Part shown: positions 26,278 through 34,652 of the stretch, one piece after another
Layout: each line of letters opens with the position of its first letter
Numbering within the stretch: position 1 is the first letter of the stretch
NCBI GenBank assembly: GCA_963707075.1
Contig: CAVPOX010000002.1
Coordinates: 186,001 to 250,000 of the forward strand
Origin: CAXMQZ01 sp963707075
Lineage (GTDB): Bacteria; Acidobacteriota; Thermoanaerobaculia; Multivoradales; JAHEKO01
Length of the DNA stretch: 64,000 bases
Direction: 5' to 3'
Notes under the pieces: model-generated
The model's input: the letters and a program-made list of their open reading frames with translations, nothing else
Told to the model about the DNA's origin: nothing
Database searches by the model: none
Position numbers and translations under genes: made by a program

Positions 26278-28242
26278 ATGCGTCGATTGCCGAACCTGGT
26301 CTGGTTTCTGATGTGCCTGCTCGCCTTCGGCGTGGCCGTCTTCCTGAGGTTCGACGGGCTGGGGGAACCTTCGCTGTGGTACGACGAAATCCTGCATCTG
26401 GAGAGGGCCCAGGCGGCACTGGCGGAACCCTGGAATTCCTGGCTCACTGGCTTGAACGTCGACCGTGAGAACGGCCCCCTCTACTACGCCACACAGCTGT
26501 TGGCAATGCGGTTCAGCGACGGCGAAGTGGCCGCTCGGCTCGCGCCAGCGCTGCTCGGCCTCGTCAACGTGATCGTCATGGGGTGGTTGGGTTGGAAGGC
26601 CGCAGGGAATCGCTCCACTGCCCTTGTAGCCGCATCGCTGCTGGCCGTTTCGCCGCTGCACGTCTATCTCTCTCGAGAAGGGCGTCCCTATGCTGCCGTC
26701 ATGTTGATGGCCAGCCTCCTGCTGCTCCTGTTGCTCTCGAGTGACCGGCGATGGGCTGCACCTGTCGCCTATGCCGTCTCCATCTTGACAGCATTTCTGG
26801 GAGCAGTAGCGGCGCCCGTGTTGATCTCTTTCGCACTGCTCGCTCTCATGGATTGGCTGGCCTGGCGCCGGCCCAGGACCTGGTGGCCCGGGCACTTGAT
26901 GATCGCCTCGCTGCTCGGAATCGGCGTGACCATCCTGATTTTCCCAGCCGCCGAGCGCCTGGGGTCCTCGAGAATCCCGCCCGAATTCATCGTCACCGAT
27001 CCATTGTCCCTCACCGCTTTGGATCGGTTCGTGGCGAGCCTTACGGTTTCGGGAGTCGACTGGGCCGTCACACGCTCCTCGAGTTGGATCCTGCTCGGGT
27101 TGGCTGGCTGTGGTGCGATCTTCCAGTTGCACCGTCACCGCCGTGCTGGGCTAGACATCATCGGAATGTTCGCCCTGCCCGTGATGGGGTGGCTGGCACT
27201 CCTCACTCTGCTCGATCGCTGGTACCTGGTTCGATATACCTCAGCCGGTTTGCCCGCCTTTCTCCTGCTCGTCTCAATCGGTTTAGTGAGGTCGCTGAGT
27301 GAGGTCTGGAATCGACTGCCAAATTCGATGAAACGACCTGCGTGGACCCCATTCCTGCTTGCGCTGCTGGTCGTGGCACTCCTGTCGTTCTCAAACTGGT
27401 CCGCCGCCCGCACCGAGCCCTGGCAGAAAGCGAATTGGCGGGCCCTGGCGGATCTGATCGCGGTTCTCAGCGTCGACCACGAACCGGTAATCGCTCACAG
27501 CGACTGGTCGGCTATCAGCGTCCGACACTACCTGGCGAAGACAGACAGGAAGATCCAGGTCCTCAATGCCGGCAACGACCTGACTACCGCCCAACTTCTG
27601 GCGCGAGATCGACGCAGTGCCTGGGTCCTGTCCGCTGGATACGAGCGCGCGGCGGAATTTCGCGCCTGGATGCACACTCTGGATCCGGTGTTTCGAGGTG
27701 ATCTGGCCAACATGGCCCTCTTCTACTCTCCGGACTTCTCCACCTTTCTCGGCGCTCCCGAAAGAGCCTCCGCCCTCGAGAGGCTCCTGGAATCCCGGGG
27801 TGAGTCAACGAACCGTCTGGAGTTCTCGTCTTCTGAGTTCTTGCTGGGAACCGGGTGGTCCTATCCAGAGGTCAGCGGCGACGGCACGGGGTTCCGCTGG
27901 GCGGCCGCCGAGACCGCCGAAGTCGGATTCCTCTCGCGAGCCTCGGGTCCTACCACCCTGCGGTTGCGTCTTCTTCCATTTCCCACTGCCGACGCTCCGC
28001 CGCAAGGAATGGAGATACGATTGAATGGGCAGCCTGTACAGCGCCTTCAACTGAAGGCTGGATGGAGCGAATACGACATCCCACTCGCCGCTCTCCCATG
28101 GCATCGGGGTCCGAACGTCCTGACCTTTCGCTTCGACTGGTTGCAGTCTCCAGCCGATCTGGACTCCGGATCGGCCGACACGCGCTCATTGGCCGCAGCA
28201 TTCGACTTCGCTGCAATCCTCGATGAAGGGCTCGCCCGCTAG
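26278..28242 (+). CDS. GT39-like integral membrane glycosyltransferase with C-terminal beta-sandwich
   Basis: 654 residues from ATG 26278; an upstream in-frame ATG at 26110 would run antisense through the SDR gene. The N-terminal helix is followed by the periplasmic LWYDEILHLERAQ loop, whose Asp-Glu is the catalytic site of PMT/ArnT-type polyprenyl-phosphate-sugar transferases. About ten transmembrane helices run to near residue 385. The last 140 residues (GTGWSYPEVSGDG onward) are a soluble beta module very like the N-terminal module of the sulfatase-like protein at 636. The stop shares the tetranucleotide CTAG with the convergent gene. Confidence 0.85.
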   Translation: MRRLPNLVWFLMCLLAFGVAVFLRFDGLGEPSLWYDEILHLERAQAALAEPWNSWLTGLNVDRENGPLYYATQLLAMRFSDGEVAARLAPALLGLVNVIVMGWLGWKAAGNRSTALVAASLLAVSPLHVYLSREGRPYAAVMLMASLLLLLLLSSDRRWAAPVAYAVSILTAFLGAVAAPVLISFALLALMDWLAWRRPRTWWPGHLMIASLLGIGVTILIFPAAERLGSSRIPPEFIVTDPLSLTALDRFVASLTVSGVDWAVTRSSSWILLGLAGCGAIFQLHRHRRAGLDIIGMFALPVMGWLALLTLLDRWYLVRYTSAGLPAFLLLVSIGLVRSLSEVWNRLPNSMKRPAWTPFLLALLVVALLSFSNWSAARTEPWQKANWRALADLIAVLSVDHEPVIAHSDWSAISVRHYLAKTDRKIQVLNAGNDLTTAQLLARDRRSAWVLSAGYERAAEFRAWMHTLDPVFRGDLANMALFYSPDFSTFLGAPERASALERLLESRGESTNRLEFSSSEFLLGTGWSYPEVSGDGTGFRWAAAETAEVGFLSRASGPTTLRLRLLPFPTADAPPQGMEIRLNGQPVQRLQLKAGWSEYDIPLAALPWHRGPNVLTFRFDWLQSPADLDSGSADTRSLAAAFDFAAILDEGLAR

Positions 28243-28559
28243 CTGGGGTTACGAAGGGTAACCACAAAATTGTAGATCCATGCCGTCGACCAGCCAGCTA
28301 TTCCCCCGATCAGGAGACCATAGATGAATCCCAGCGCTGCCCCACCCCACGAGACCCTGTAGCCTGGGAGGTAGTTGCCCAACAGTCCCAGATGCGGCCC
28401 AATCTGATCCCCGCCCAGGATCACCAACCAAAGAGTCGCCATGAAGAGCAATGTGCCTGCCAGCAGACCACAGACGATTGCCAGGGCACCCGCCCGTAGC
28501 CTGGCCACCGCTCGGCTGATCAGCTTCTGTTCATGTGAACCCGCGTTTCGACTCCTCAC
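28239..28559 (-). CDS. small two-helix membrane protein
   Basis: 106 residues with a basic N-terminus and hydrophobic segments at about 23-48 and 70-100 containing a short re-entrant GLLGNYLPGY stretch. The sequence parallels the C-terminal domain of the FAD protein encoded just upstream: both have a GTxLFxAT helix, then GGDxxGPxLxLLGxYLxGYxVxWxGAxLG and a second helix. It is therefore a stand-alone copy of that membrane module. The two genes overlap by four bases (ATGA), implying a complex or a recent domain duplication. No known function. Confidence 0.75.
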   Translation of the reverse strand: MRSRNAGSHEQKLISRAVARLRAGALAIVCGLLAGTLLFMATLWLVILGGDQIGPHLGLLGNYLPGYRVSWGGAALGFIYGLLIGGIAGWSTAWIYNFVVTLRNPS

Positions 28560-30367
28560 TCGTGTCCCTCCAGGGGATCCATCAATTCAACCGCCTCGAG
28601 CTCGCGCTGCAGCGATGCCTCGTAGAATCCGATCAATCCATTGATGCTCGAGGCCATCATCACCCCCAGAACGAATCCGCCGAAGGAGGCTTCGAGAGCA
28701 CCCAGCAATGCACCGAACCATGTCACCTCGTACCCGAGAAGATATACCCCCAGAAGTGAGAGGTTGGGACCGACGGGGTCACCCCCCTTGAGGAGCAGTA
28801 TCGCAGTCGCCAGGAACAGACCCGTGCCCGCAACACAACCCAGCGCTGTTCCCAGCGCCACCGGATCGTAGCGGGCGAAAACCTGCTGGAGCAGCTCCTC
28901 CAGGGAGAGTCCCGAGACCCGTTCGGGCGTCAGACGATCTCCGGTCGCATCCCTGGGCTCGACCACCTCCTCCAGGTACTCGCCATCCACGTTGACAGCC
29001 CAGACATCGTGGTGTTCGCCCATAACATTCTGTGCTGCGCGAATACCCGACAACATCGAATGGTCCTGATTGTTGTAACGGTGCTGGCCGTTGCGCCCGA
29101 TGACTTCCAGATTGGTGAACTCGGCCAGGTATTGTCGGATTGACGCCACCGAGTCCCGATAGTTGCGATCGTAGACAGGATAGGCCTTGGGCATCCTGAC
29201 CACCGTCCCATCAACGACCTCGTCCTGTTCGATGAGACCCAGGGTTGCCATCTCTGCCTTGCCCAGGGCCACCAGATCCTCATCTGCCGCTTCCCAGAGC
29301 TCGTCGCCGATCGAGACGAAGTACTCCAGGCCGAGCGAGGTTCTGGATGAATCCGGTACCATCTCGGGGCTCCAGTTCTTGAAATTCTGGACTCGTCCCA
29401 TCTTTACCTCGGGAGAATGGATGTAGATCCAATTGTCTGGGAAGACCTCCTCGCGATCGACAATCAACACGACGATCAAGAAATCGCGATAACTGAGCCT
29501 GTCCGCTGCCGCCCGGATCTCGGTGGGCGGGTCCGGCTCCAAACACCGAACCAACTCCGGCAGCGGCATAGAAGAGATCACATGCGAGGTGGCAAGATGT
29601 TCACCACCTGCACCTTGTCTCAAACGGACTCCGGTGATGCGCCCTCTCTCGTGCAAGAGACGGTCGACTCGGCGACCTTTGTCGATTGCTGCCAGGCCCT
29701 TTTTCTCCAAACGCTCGCAACAGCGCTCCCACATCATGCCCGGGCCATGTCGAGGATAATGAAAACGGTCGATCAGGGTGCTGATTACCTCCTGGCTCGC
29801 CGACGATCCGAGGAGAGCATTGCGCACGGCTTGGAGGAGATCGAGGTTCTTGATCCTCTGCGCCGCCCAATCGGCACTTATCTCTGCGCAGGGCAGTCCC
29901 CAGACCTTCTCGGTATAGGTCTTGAAGAAAATCTCGTACAGACGGTATCCGAACCGGTTGGACACCCACTCCTCGAAGTTGCGCTCCTGGGCATGAGGCA
30001 TGATCAGGGCCCTCAGATAGCTCGCTCCGATCCTTACAGCTTCCACTGGACCCAACCCTCGCAGTGCGTTGACCGGCTTCAGGGGATAGTCGAAGAAGCG
30101 ATCCTTGTAGAAGATGCGTGACATTCGCGGACGCTCCAGGAAATCGTCCGGCAGGATCTCCTCCCAAAACCGCTGAATCTCCGGCACCTTGGTGAAGAAC
30201 CGATGCCCACCGATATCGAATCGATAACCCCGGTATCGCACGGTTCGCGAAATACCACCGACAATGTCGTCCTTCTCGATCACTCGGCAGCTCCGACCCG
30301 ACTTCGATAACTCGTGAGCCGCTGCCAGCCCTGCCGGACCGGCACCGATGATGATTGTCTCGGCCAT
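28556..30367 (-). CDS. NAD(P)/FAD-dependent oxidoreductase (amine-oxidase/UGM-like) with C-terminal membrane domain
   Basis: About 603 residues from ATG 30367 (ATG 30379 also possible). The N-terminus ETIIIGAGPAGLAAAHEL is a dinucleotide-binding fold, followed by EKDDIVGGISRTVRYRGYRF and DIGGHRFFTKVPEIQRFWEE, as in protoporphyrinogen-oxidase/UDP-galactopyranose-mutase-like proteins found in polysaccharide loci. Residues about 490-603 add a two-helix membrane domain homologous to the next protein. It lies beside a flippase, a GT39 and a GT2, so a sugar or polyprenyl-lipid substrate is plausible but unproven. Confidence 0.85.
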   Translation of the reverse strand: MAETIIIGAGPAGLAAAHELSKSGRSCRVIEKDDIVGGISRTVRYRGYRFDIGGHRFFTKVPEIQRFWEEILPDDFLERPRMSRIFYKDRFFDYPLKPVNALRGLGPVEAVRIGASYLRALIMPHAQERNFEEWVSNRFGYRLYEIFFKTYTEKVWGLPCAEISADWAAQRIKNLDLLQAVRNALLGSSASQEVISTLIDRFHYPRHGPGMMWERCCERLEKKGLAAIDKGRRVDRLLHERGRITGVRLRQGAGGEHLATSHVISSMPLPELVRCLEPDPPTEIRAAADRLSYRDFLIVVLIVDREEVFPDNWIYIHSPEVKMGRVQNFKNWSPEMVPDSSRTSLGLEYFVSIGDELWEAADEDLVALGKAEMATLGLIEQDEVVDGTVVRMPKAYPVYDRNYRDSVASIRQYLAEFTNLEVIGRNGQHRYNNQDHSMLSGIRAAQNVMGEHHDVWAVNVDGEYLEEVVEPRDATGDRLTPERVSGLSLEELLQQVFARYDPVALGTALGCVAGTGLFLATAILLLKGGDPVGPNLSLLGVYLLGYEVTWFGALLGALEASFGGFVLGVMMASSINGLIGFYEASLQRELEAVELMDPLEGHE

Positions 30368-30434
30368 CCCGGGGCCCATCCTAACCGAAACTGAGATCGG
30401 TCATATTGGCGAATGGCGATAGAGTCTGGCGATC

Positions 30435-31865
30435 GTGAGGTTTCGCGCCACGCCTGTCTCCGCGGCTCCAGAGGATTCCATTCTGCAAAGCTACCTGTCC
30501 CTGGGTGGCGGTGTCATTCTGGCCCGGATCGTAGCGTTTATCGGCACGGCCTACCTCGCCCGAACGCTCGGCAGCTATGCCTTCGGAATCGTTGGCTTCG
30601 CCACGACGATCACCGCTTTCCTCGCCATCGCGGTGCGCAACGCGTTCGACCCGGTCGGTGCGAGAGAGGTCGCCAGAACTCCAGCAGCCGCGTCGCCGCT
30701 TGCTGCCGGAGTCGCGGTCATCAAGGCGGCGATAGTGATGCTCGCGATCATCGCGCTGGCGCTGGTCGCCGCTGCGCTGGACAAACCCGCAGAGGTCAAG
30801 CTGGTTGTCCTCCTCTCCGGCCTCACCTTGTTGCCACTGGCCGTCGATACCCGATGGGTCTACCGTGGTCTGGCCAGAAACCGTTGGGTTGGCGCGAGCA
30901 TGGTGCTGGCGCAGATCATCTACGTTCTCTGTCTGCTGACGGTGGTCAAGGCTCCAGCAGACGTCCTGTGGGTCCTGCCCGCTCTCGCCCTCGGCGAGCT
31001 GGTAGGGGCTTGCTATCTGGCTCTGCCGCTGCTGCGCGAGTGGAACTGGAAGGTCGATCTCGAGAGAGCCTGGAACATCCTCCGTTCCTCTGGCTTCCTC
31101 GTCGCTTCCAGCATTCTGGGTGCATTGACGAGGACTGTCGATGTAATCTTGATCGCGCTTCTACTGGGTGAGGCACAGGTCGGCCTTTACTCGGCCGCCT
31201 ATCGCATCTGTTTCCTGTTGGCAGCTCTGGCCCTCGCCCTGCATTCCGCCTACCTGCCACGCCTCGCCAGGGCTGCCGCCGACAGCATCGAAACGACGAC
31301 AGCGTTGACGCAGCGAGCCTTCCAGTCCGCTGCCTCCCTGGCTGTGCCTTGCGCGATCGGCGGCTGGATTCTGGCCGGCCCCATGCTCGAGAATCTGTTC
31401 GGCGAGCCGTTCACACCAGCCCGAAACTCGCTTCGGCTCCTGCTGGTGGCGATGGGCATCCTGTTTTTGGATGGAGTGTTGCTGCAGATTCTGGTCGTGT
31501 TCGACCGTACCCGACCCGAGTTGCTGATCAGGGGCATTGCGGCAGGCCTGAATCTAGTGCTGAACCTGCTGTGGATTCCGCGTTATGGCATCGAGGGTGC
31601 TGCCATGGCGACTGTCCTGGCGGAAATCTCTGTCTTGCTCCTGCGTCTGCTGGTCGGACGCCGTCTTGGAGTCCGGATCGGTGGCAGGTTTCTGCTCAAG
31701 CCGCTGCTGGCTTCGGCGGTCATGGCCGGTGTCATGTTGTGGATCGGCCCACACATCCCCTGGTGGGTGACGTTTCTGACCGGAGGAGTCACCTATCTCG
31801 TCTCCCTGGCTGCCTTGCGGGGACTCCCGCAAGACCTGATCCCTGGGAAAGCCGAATCTGTCTAG
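30435..31865 (+). CDS. Wzx-like polysaccharide flippase (MOP superfamily)
   Basis: 476 residues from GTG 30435. It is hydrophobic throughout with about 12-14 transmembrane helices and the polysaccharide-biosynthesis-family start SYLSLGGGVILARIVAFIGTAYLARTLG (residues 19-46), then FGIVGFATTITAFL. Such proteins flip undecaprenyl-linked oligosaccharides across the inner membrane. It is convergent with the GT2 gene, sharing the stop tetranucleotide CTAG at 31862-31865, and divergent from the FAD protein. No Wzy polymerase or Wzz is visible nearby. Confidence 0.88.
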   Translation: MRFRATPVSAAPEDSILQSYLSLGGGVILARIVAFIGTAYLARTLGSYAFGIVGFATTITAFLAIAVRNAFDPVGAREVARTPAAASPLAAGVAVIKAAIVMLAIIALALVAAALDKPAEVKLVVLLSGLTLLPLAVDTRWVYRGLARNRWVGASMVLAQIIYVLCLLTVVKAPADVLWVLPALALGELVGACYLALPLLREWNWKVDLERAWNILRSSGFLVASSILGALTRTVDVILIALLLGEAQVGLYSAAYRICFLLAALALALHSAYLPRLARAAADSIETTTALTQRAFQSAASLAVPCAIGGWILAGPMLENLFGEPFTPARNSLRLLLVAMGILFLDGVLLQILVVFDRTRPELLIRGIAAGLNLVLNLLWIPRYGIEGAAMATVLAEISVLLLRLLVGRRLGVRIGGRFLLKPLLASAVMAGVMLWIGPHIPWWVTFLTGGVTYLVSLAALRGLPQDLIPGKAESV

Positions 31866-32869
31866 GGCAAACCTCGGTCTGTCGGCCAAGGAGAAAAGCG
31901 ACCGACAAGGTACGCAACAGCACAGTTGAGTTGATAGATCCAGTGGAGTGCAACGCCGGCCACCAGCAGTCTCAGGCCTCCTTTTCTGGCGAGCAACCGA
32001 TAGAAATCACGGTTGAGCCACAGCAGCACCGACCCGCTGCCAAGAGCCACCCAGAGTGCCACCGACCAGAAAGGAGTCAATGCCAGCCCCGCCAACACGG
32101 CCAGAGCCATGACGACGCTGATTCTGGACCTCAAGTTCAGATTCAAGTCGTTTGGCAGACCGCCCTTCTCCATCAGTAGCCGCGTCCAGGGAATGCCACG
32201 ATCGAAAAGGTCTGTCCGCAGGACACTCGTAAGGGTCCACGCCTTATGATGCTTGACCTGGATATCGGGCGCGAGACGAATCTTTCCGCCTTTCGCACGC
32301 AGGCGGTACCCCAGCTCGATATCTTCGATGGAAGGTCGGGGATACCGGTAGATGTCGAAACCACCGAGATCCTGAAAGGTCGATCGCCGCATCACTCCAC
32401 AACCCGCCCAGAAGGTCGAAGCCTCGCGGCAGCCTGTCTGGTGGACATGATGATGTTGCAGATTCCTGTAACGCGAAACCAGACCCCGGGCCGTTGGCTG
32501 GTCGTCGTAGGAGCCGAAGAGAGCGTCGATCTGGGCATTTTCGTGCAGCAGATCCGCCGCCAGCTGCAGAGCATCCGGGGCGGGACTGCAGTCAGCATCA
32601 AGAAAGACCACGAACTCTCCACGGGCTTCGGCCACACCCAGATTGCGTGCCGCACCTGGCCCCTGGCGCCCCCCGGTGCGCAAGAGTCGAGCCCCGAACT
32701 CGGTGGCGATGCTGGCCGACTCATCGGTGGAGCCGTCATCGACGACGATCAACTCGAAGTCGGTAAGACTCGAGGCCCTCAGCGACGCCAGGCTCAGGCC
32801 CAGTGTGCCAGCGCCGTTGAAGACGGGCACAATGACAGAGAAGAGAGGCGTTGTGCGATCTGTATTCAT
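31862..32869 (-). CDS. glycosyltransferase family 2 protein
   Basis: About 335 residues from ATG 32869 (a GTG directly upstream at 32872 is also in frame). The GT-A domain has SVIVPVFNGAGTLGLSLASL, FELIVVDDGSTDES and the metal motif VVFLDADCSPAPDALQLA, plus the acceptor-side IEDIELGYRLRAKG. Two or three C-terminal hydrophobic helices (about 250-330) anchor it in the membrane. It probably adds a sugar to a lipid-linked glycan made by this locus. Downstream it meets the flippase; upstream is the long gene-free gap. Confidence 0.88.
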   Translation of the reverse strand: MNTDRTTPLFSVIVPVFNGAGTLGLSLASLRASSLTDFELIVVDDGSTDESASIATEFGARLLRTGGRQGPGAARNLGVAEARGEFVVFLDADCSPAPDALQLAADLLHENAQIDALFGSYDDQPTARGLVSRYRNLQHHHVHQTGCREASTFWAGCGVMRRSTFQDLGGFDIYRYPRPSIEDIELGYRLRAKGGKIRLAPDIQVKHHKAWTLTSVLRTDLFDRGIPWTRLLMEKGGLPNDLNLNLRSRISVVMALAVLAGLALTPFWSVALWVALGSGSVLLWLNRDFYRLLARKGGLRLLVAGVALHWIYQLNCAVAYLVGRFSPWPTDRGLP

Positions 32870-32872
32870 CAC

Positions 32873-33056
32873 CGAATACGGGGCAACGAGAGTGTGGACG
32901 CTACCGCCGCGCCAAGTCTAGGCCAAATCTGCACCGACTACCCGTAGCGCTTTCCGCATCGACCAGAACCCTGGATGGCATGGAACTTCGACTCCCCGGC
33001 GGTCCACAAGGATCCGAGCACCATGGCTGCGTGGCCAAACCCTTGGCACCGTCGCC
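32873..33056. other. intergenic stretch upstream of the GT2 gene
   Basis: This 184-base piece lies between the GT2 start and the candidate RNA terminator. I see no ORF with a ribosome-binding site and no convincing promoter, although the GT2 promoter must be here unless the gene is read from the RNA promoter upstream. Confidence 0.4.
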
Positions 33057-33087
33057 AAAACGAAGAATCGCGGCCAGGAGGCCGCGA
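33057..33087 (-). terminator. Rho-independent terminator of the candidate RNA
   Basis: On the minus strand a perfect 8-bp GC-rich stem TCGCGGCC/GGCCGCGA with loop TCCT (33068-33087) runs into TTCTTCGTTTT (33057-33067). The next protein gene on this strand starts about 190 bases further on, so this ends a short transcript. Confidence 0.65.
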
Positions 33088-33295
33088 CTCAAGGTCTCAC
33101 AAGGAGACTCGGTAAGGAAAAGGAAGGGAGGTTCCAGGTTAGGCGTGCTTTGTGTCGAATTTACCCCGGTTAGTATCCGGGGACTGGGGTAGGCCAGTCG
33201 GAGAGTTGGAGATCATTGCTGAGTCTCCATTAGAGTCGGTTGGACTAACTCGTAGAAAGGGGAACCTCCCAGTCAATGCTCTTTCGAGCTTCCTT
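33057..33295 (-). ncRNA. candidate structured non-coding RNA, about 240 nt
   Basis: No protein gene fits here, but the minus strand is packed with helices. In 5' to 3' order: a GCTC-GAAA-GAGC tetraloop hairpin (33278-33289); an outer 10-bp perfect stem GGGAGGTTCC/GGAACCTCCC (33261-33270 with 33126-33135); inside it a GAGTT/AACTC stem enclosing AGTC/GACT (33234-33246) and GGAGA/TCTCC (33208-33228) hairpins; an ACTGG/CCAGT hairpin (33183-33198); and a CCCCGG/CCGGGG hairpin (33164-33182). After the outer stem come a GTCTC/GAGAC hairpin (33094-33108) and a GC-rich terminator. A promoter precedes it. The family is not recognised. Confidence 0.5.
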
Positions 33296-33301
33296 GCGGG
33301 T

Positions 33302-33330
33302 AATATAGCAGCTTGTGACACTTTTCACAA
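33302..33330 (-). promoter_or_regulatory. minus-strand sigma-70-like promoter for the candidate RNA
   Basis: TTGTGA (33325-33330, 4/6 to TTGACA) and TATATT (33302-33307, 5/6 to TATAAT) are separated by exactly 17 bases. The start point would be about 33294-33296, just before the first tetraloop hairpin. Confidence 0.5.
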
Positions 33331-33332
33331 GC
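33311..33332. repeat. perfect 8-bp inverted repeat over the -35 region (operator-like)
   Basis: GCTTGTGA and TCACAAGC flank a 6-base spacer (CACTTT). The dyad covers the proposed -35 and part of the spacer, so it could be a repressor operator rather than an RNA hairpin, since it lies upstream of the predicted start point. Confidence 0.5.
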
Positions 33333-33376
33333 CCTCTAGGTGCAACCCCCTTCTTGCCCCAGGAATCAGCACGCAA

Positions 33377-34288
33377 TCAGGGTGGAGTGTTGGATCCTGA
33401 AGTTCTCTTGACGCCCCCGTGTCGAGTCGGACCTGGAGAGACCGGAATCCAGCTCCCAGGCGCGCGACTGATGATTCTTCCCTGATGGGTCTCGCGCGAA
33501 TCATGGGGCGCGACCTCGGGTGGATGACCCGGCTTCGCCTGCGGCGGCCTGGGCCTGCTGGGAAATCGAGGACCGTGACCAGGCCTCACGAAAATCGGAA
33601 AGCCTCCATAGACAGGCAAGCCCACCGGATACCGGGGCACCGCGTCGAGCCTCTGTCGGTTCTCTTCCGCCTCGGCGATCCTGGCCAGTGCGATCATCTC
33701 CATCGCGCGGGCCAGGCGATCGTGACGCAGCTGCTCCTGTCGGTGTCTGGCCGACTCCTCGAGCGCCTGCCGATGAGCCACAGCCTGGGCGGGTGAAAGC
33801 CAGCGGTCACCGGACCGAACGTATCCCCGCCTCTCCATCAATTCCTCGTAGGGCAACCAGATCGCCAGTTCCTGGTCGAAGGCATAGCCGAATCTCTGCA
33901 TCAGGGGCCGTAGCCCTTCCAGTCCAGGATCGAGCTGGGCTGCCCTCAGCGTCGCCTCTCGGCAGCTGTGATCCAATCCGTGATCATCGGCCCAGCGAGC
34001 CAGAGCGAGCCACGTCGTTGCCGATTGGCCGCTCGTCATCAACGCCTCCCGGCGCTCGAGGAACTCGGCCAGCGCCGATCTGCCGCGCTCGATCTGGAGA
34101 ATGCTCGAACGTGGCAATCCGATCTCACCGAAGGCCAGTCGAATCCGCACCTGATCGGCGGATTCTTCGAGGACTATCCCCTCTATCGATCTACCGTTGA
34201 GCAGGTGCACGACATCGGCAGCGCTGGACGCAGCGACCAGGACGAGCAAGAGCACGCCGAGACCTGCTGAGGTCCTGAGCTGACGCAT
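33377..34288 (-). CDS. secreted hypothetical protein
   Basis: About 303 residues from ATG 34288, the second of two adjacent ATGs behind AGGAGG (the first, 34291, directly abuts it). A signal peptide (LGVLLLVLVAASSAADV) precedes a short beta domain at about 25-65 (VVHLLNGRSIEGIVLEES, then GEIGLPRSSI), a type seen in planctomycete and acidobacterial exported proteins. A helical tetratricopeptide-like middle and a long charged helix follow (about 160-225). The last 90 residues are Pro/Arg/His-rich and probably disordered. It is the last gene of the ECF sigma operon, so it may be an envelope target of that sigma factor. Function unknown. Confidence 0.7.
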   Translation of the reverse strand: MRQLRTSAGLGVLLLVLVAASSAADVVHLLNGRSIEGIVLEESADQVRIRLAFGEIGLPRSSILQIERGRSALAEFLERREALMTSGQSATTWLALARWADDHGLDHSCREATLRAAQLDPGLEGLRPLMQRFGYAFDQELAIWLPYEELMERRGYVRSGDRWLSPAQAVAHRQALEESARHRQEQLRHDRLARAMEMIALARIAEAEENRQRLDAVPRYPVGLPVYGGFPIFVRPGHGPRFPSRPRPPQAKPGHPPEVAPHDSRETHQGRIISRAPGSWIPVSPGPTRHGGVKRTSGSNTPP

Positions 34289-34331
34289 CATCCTCCTACC
34301 ATCGTAGCAGTAGACGCTTGGGGCACTCGGA

Positions 34332-34652
34332 TCAGTCCTCCTCGACGACAACAGCTGTGCCATAGGCCAGAAGCTCGGCGGCTCCAGTCATCACCTCCGA
34401 AGTGGAAAACCGGACCTCGACCACGGCGTTGGCGCCGAGAGCGCGTGCCTCTTCCACCATCCGATCGAGGGCCTGTTCGCGTGCTTCGGCCAGGAGTTTG
34501 GTGTATTCGCTGACTTCACCACCGACAATCGTACGCAGACCCGCGATGATGTCTCGGCCGATGTGGCGGGCCCTGATGGTGTTGCCTCGGACGATACCCA
34601 GGCTGCGTACGATGCGAGCTCCGCTGATCTCTCCAGTCGTCGTGACAATCAT
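34332..34652 (-). CDS. YbjQ-family (DUF74, heavy-metal-binding domain) protein
   Basis: 106 residues, the full family length. MIVTTTGEISGARIVRSLGI, the central GGEVSEYTKLLAEAREQALD and ALGANAVVEVRF are characteristic of YbjQ, a pentameric cytoplasmic protein of unclear function. It overlaps the anti-sigma gene by four bases and is part of the ECF sigma operon. Confidence 0.92.
   Translation of the reverse strand: MIVTTTGEISGARIVRSLGIVRGNTIRARHIGRDIIAGLRTIVGGEVSEYTKLLAEAREQALDRMVEEARALGANAVVEVRFSTSEVMTGAAELLAYGTAVVVEED

Noticed and set aside
33139..33321. 60-codon minus-strand frame across the candidate RNA (GTG start).
   Set aside because: It starts upstream of the predicted transcription start and inside the inverted repeat, has no ribosome-binding site and no recognisable domain; the helices explain the sequence better.
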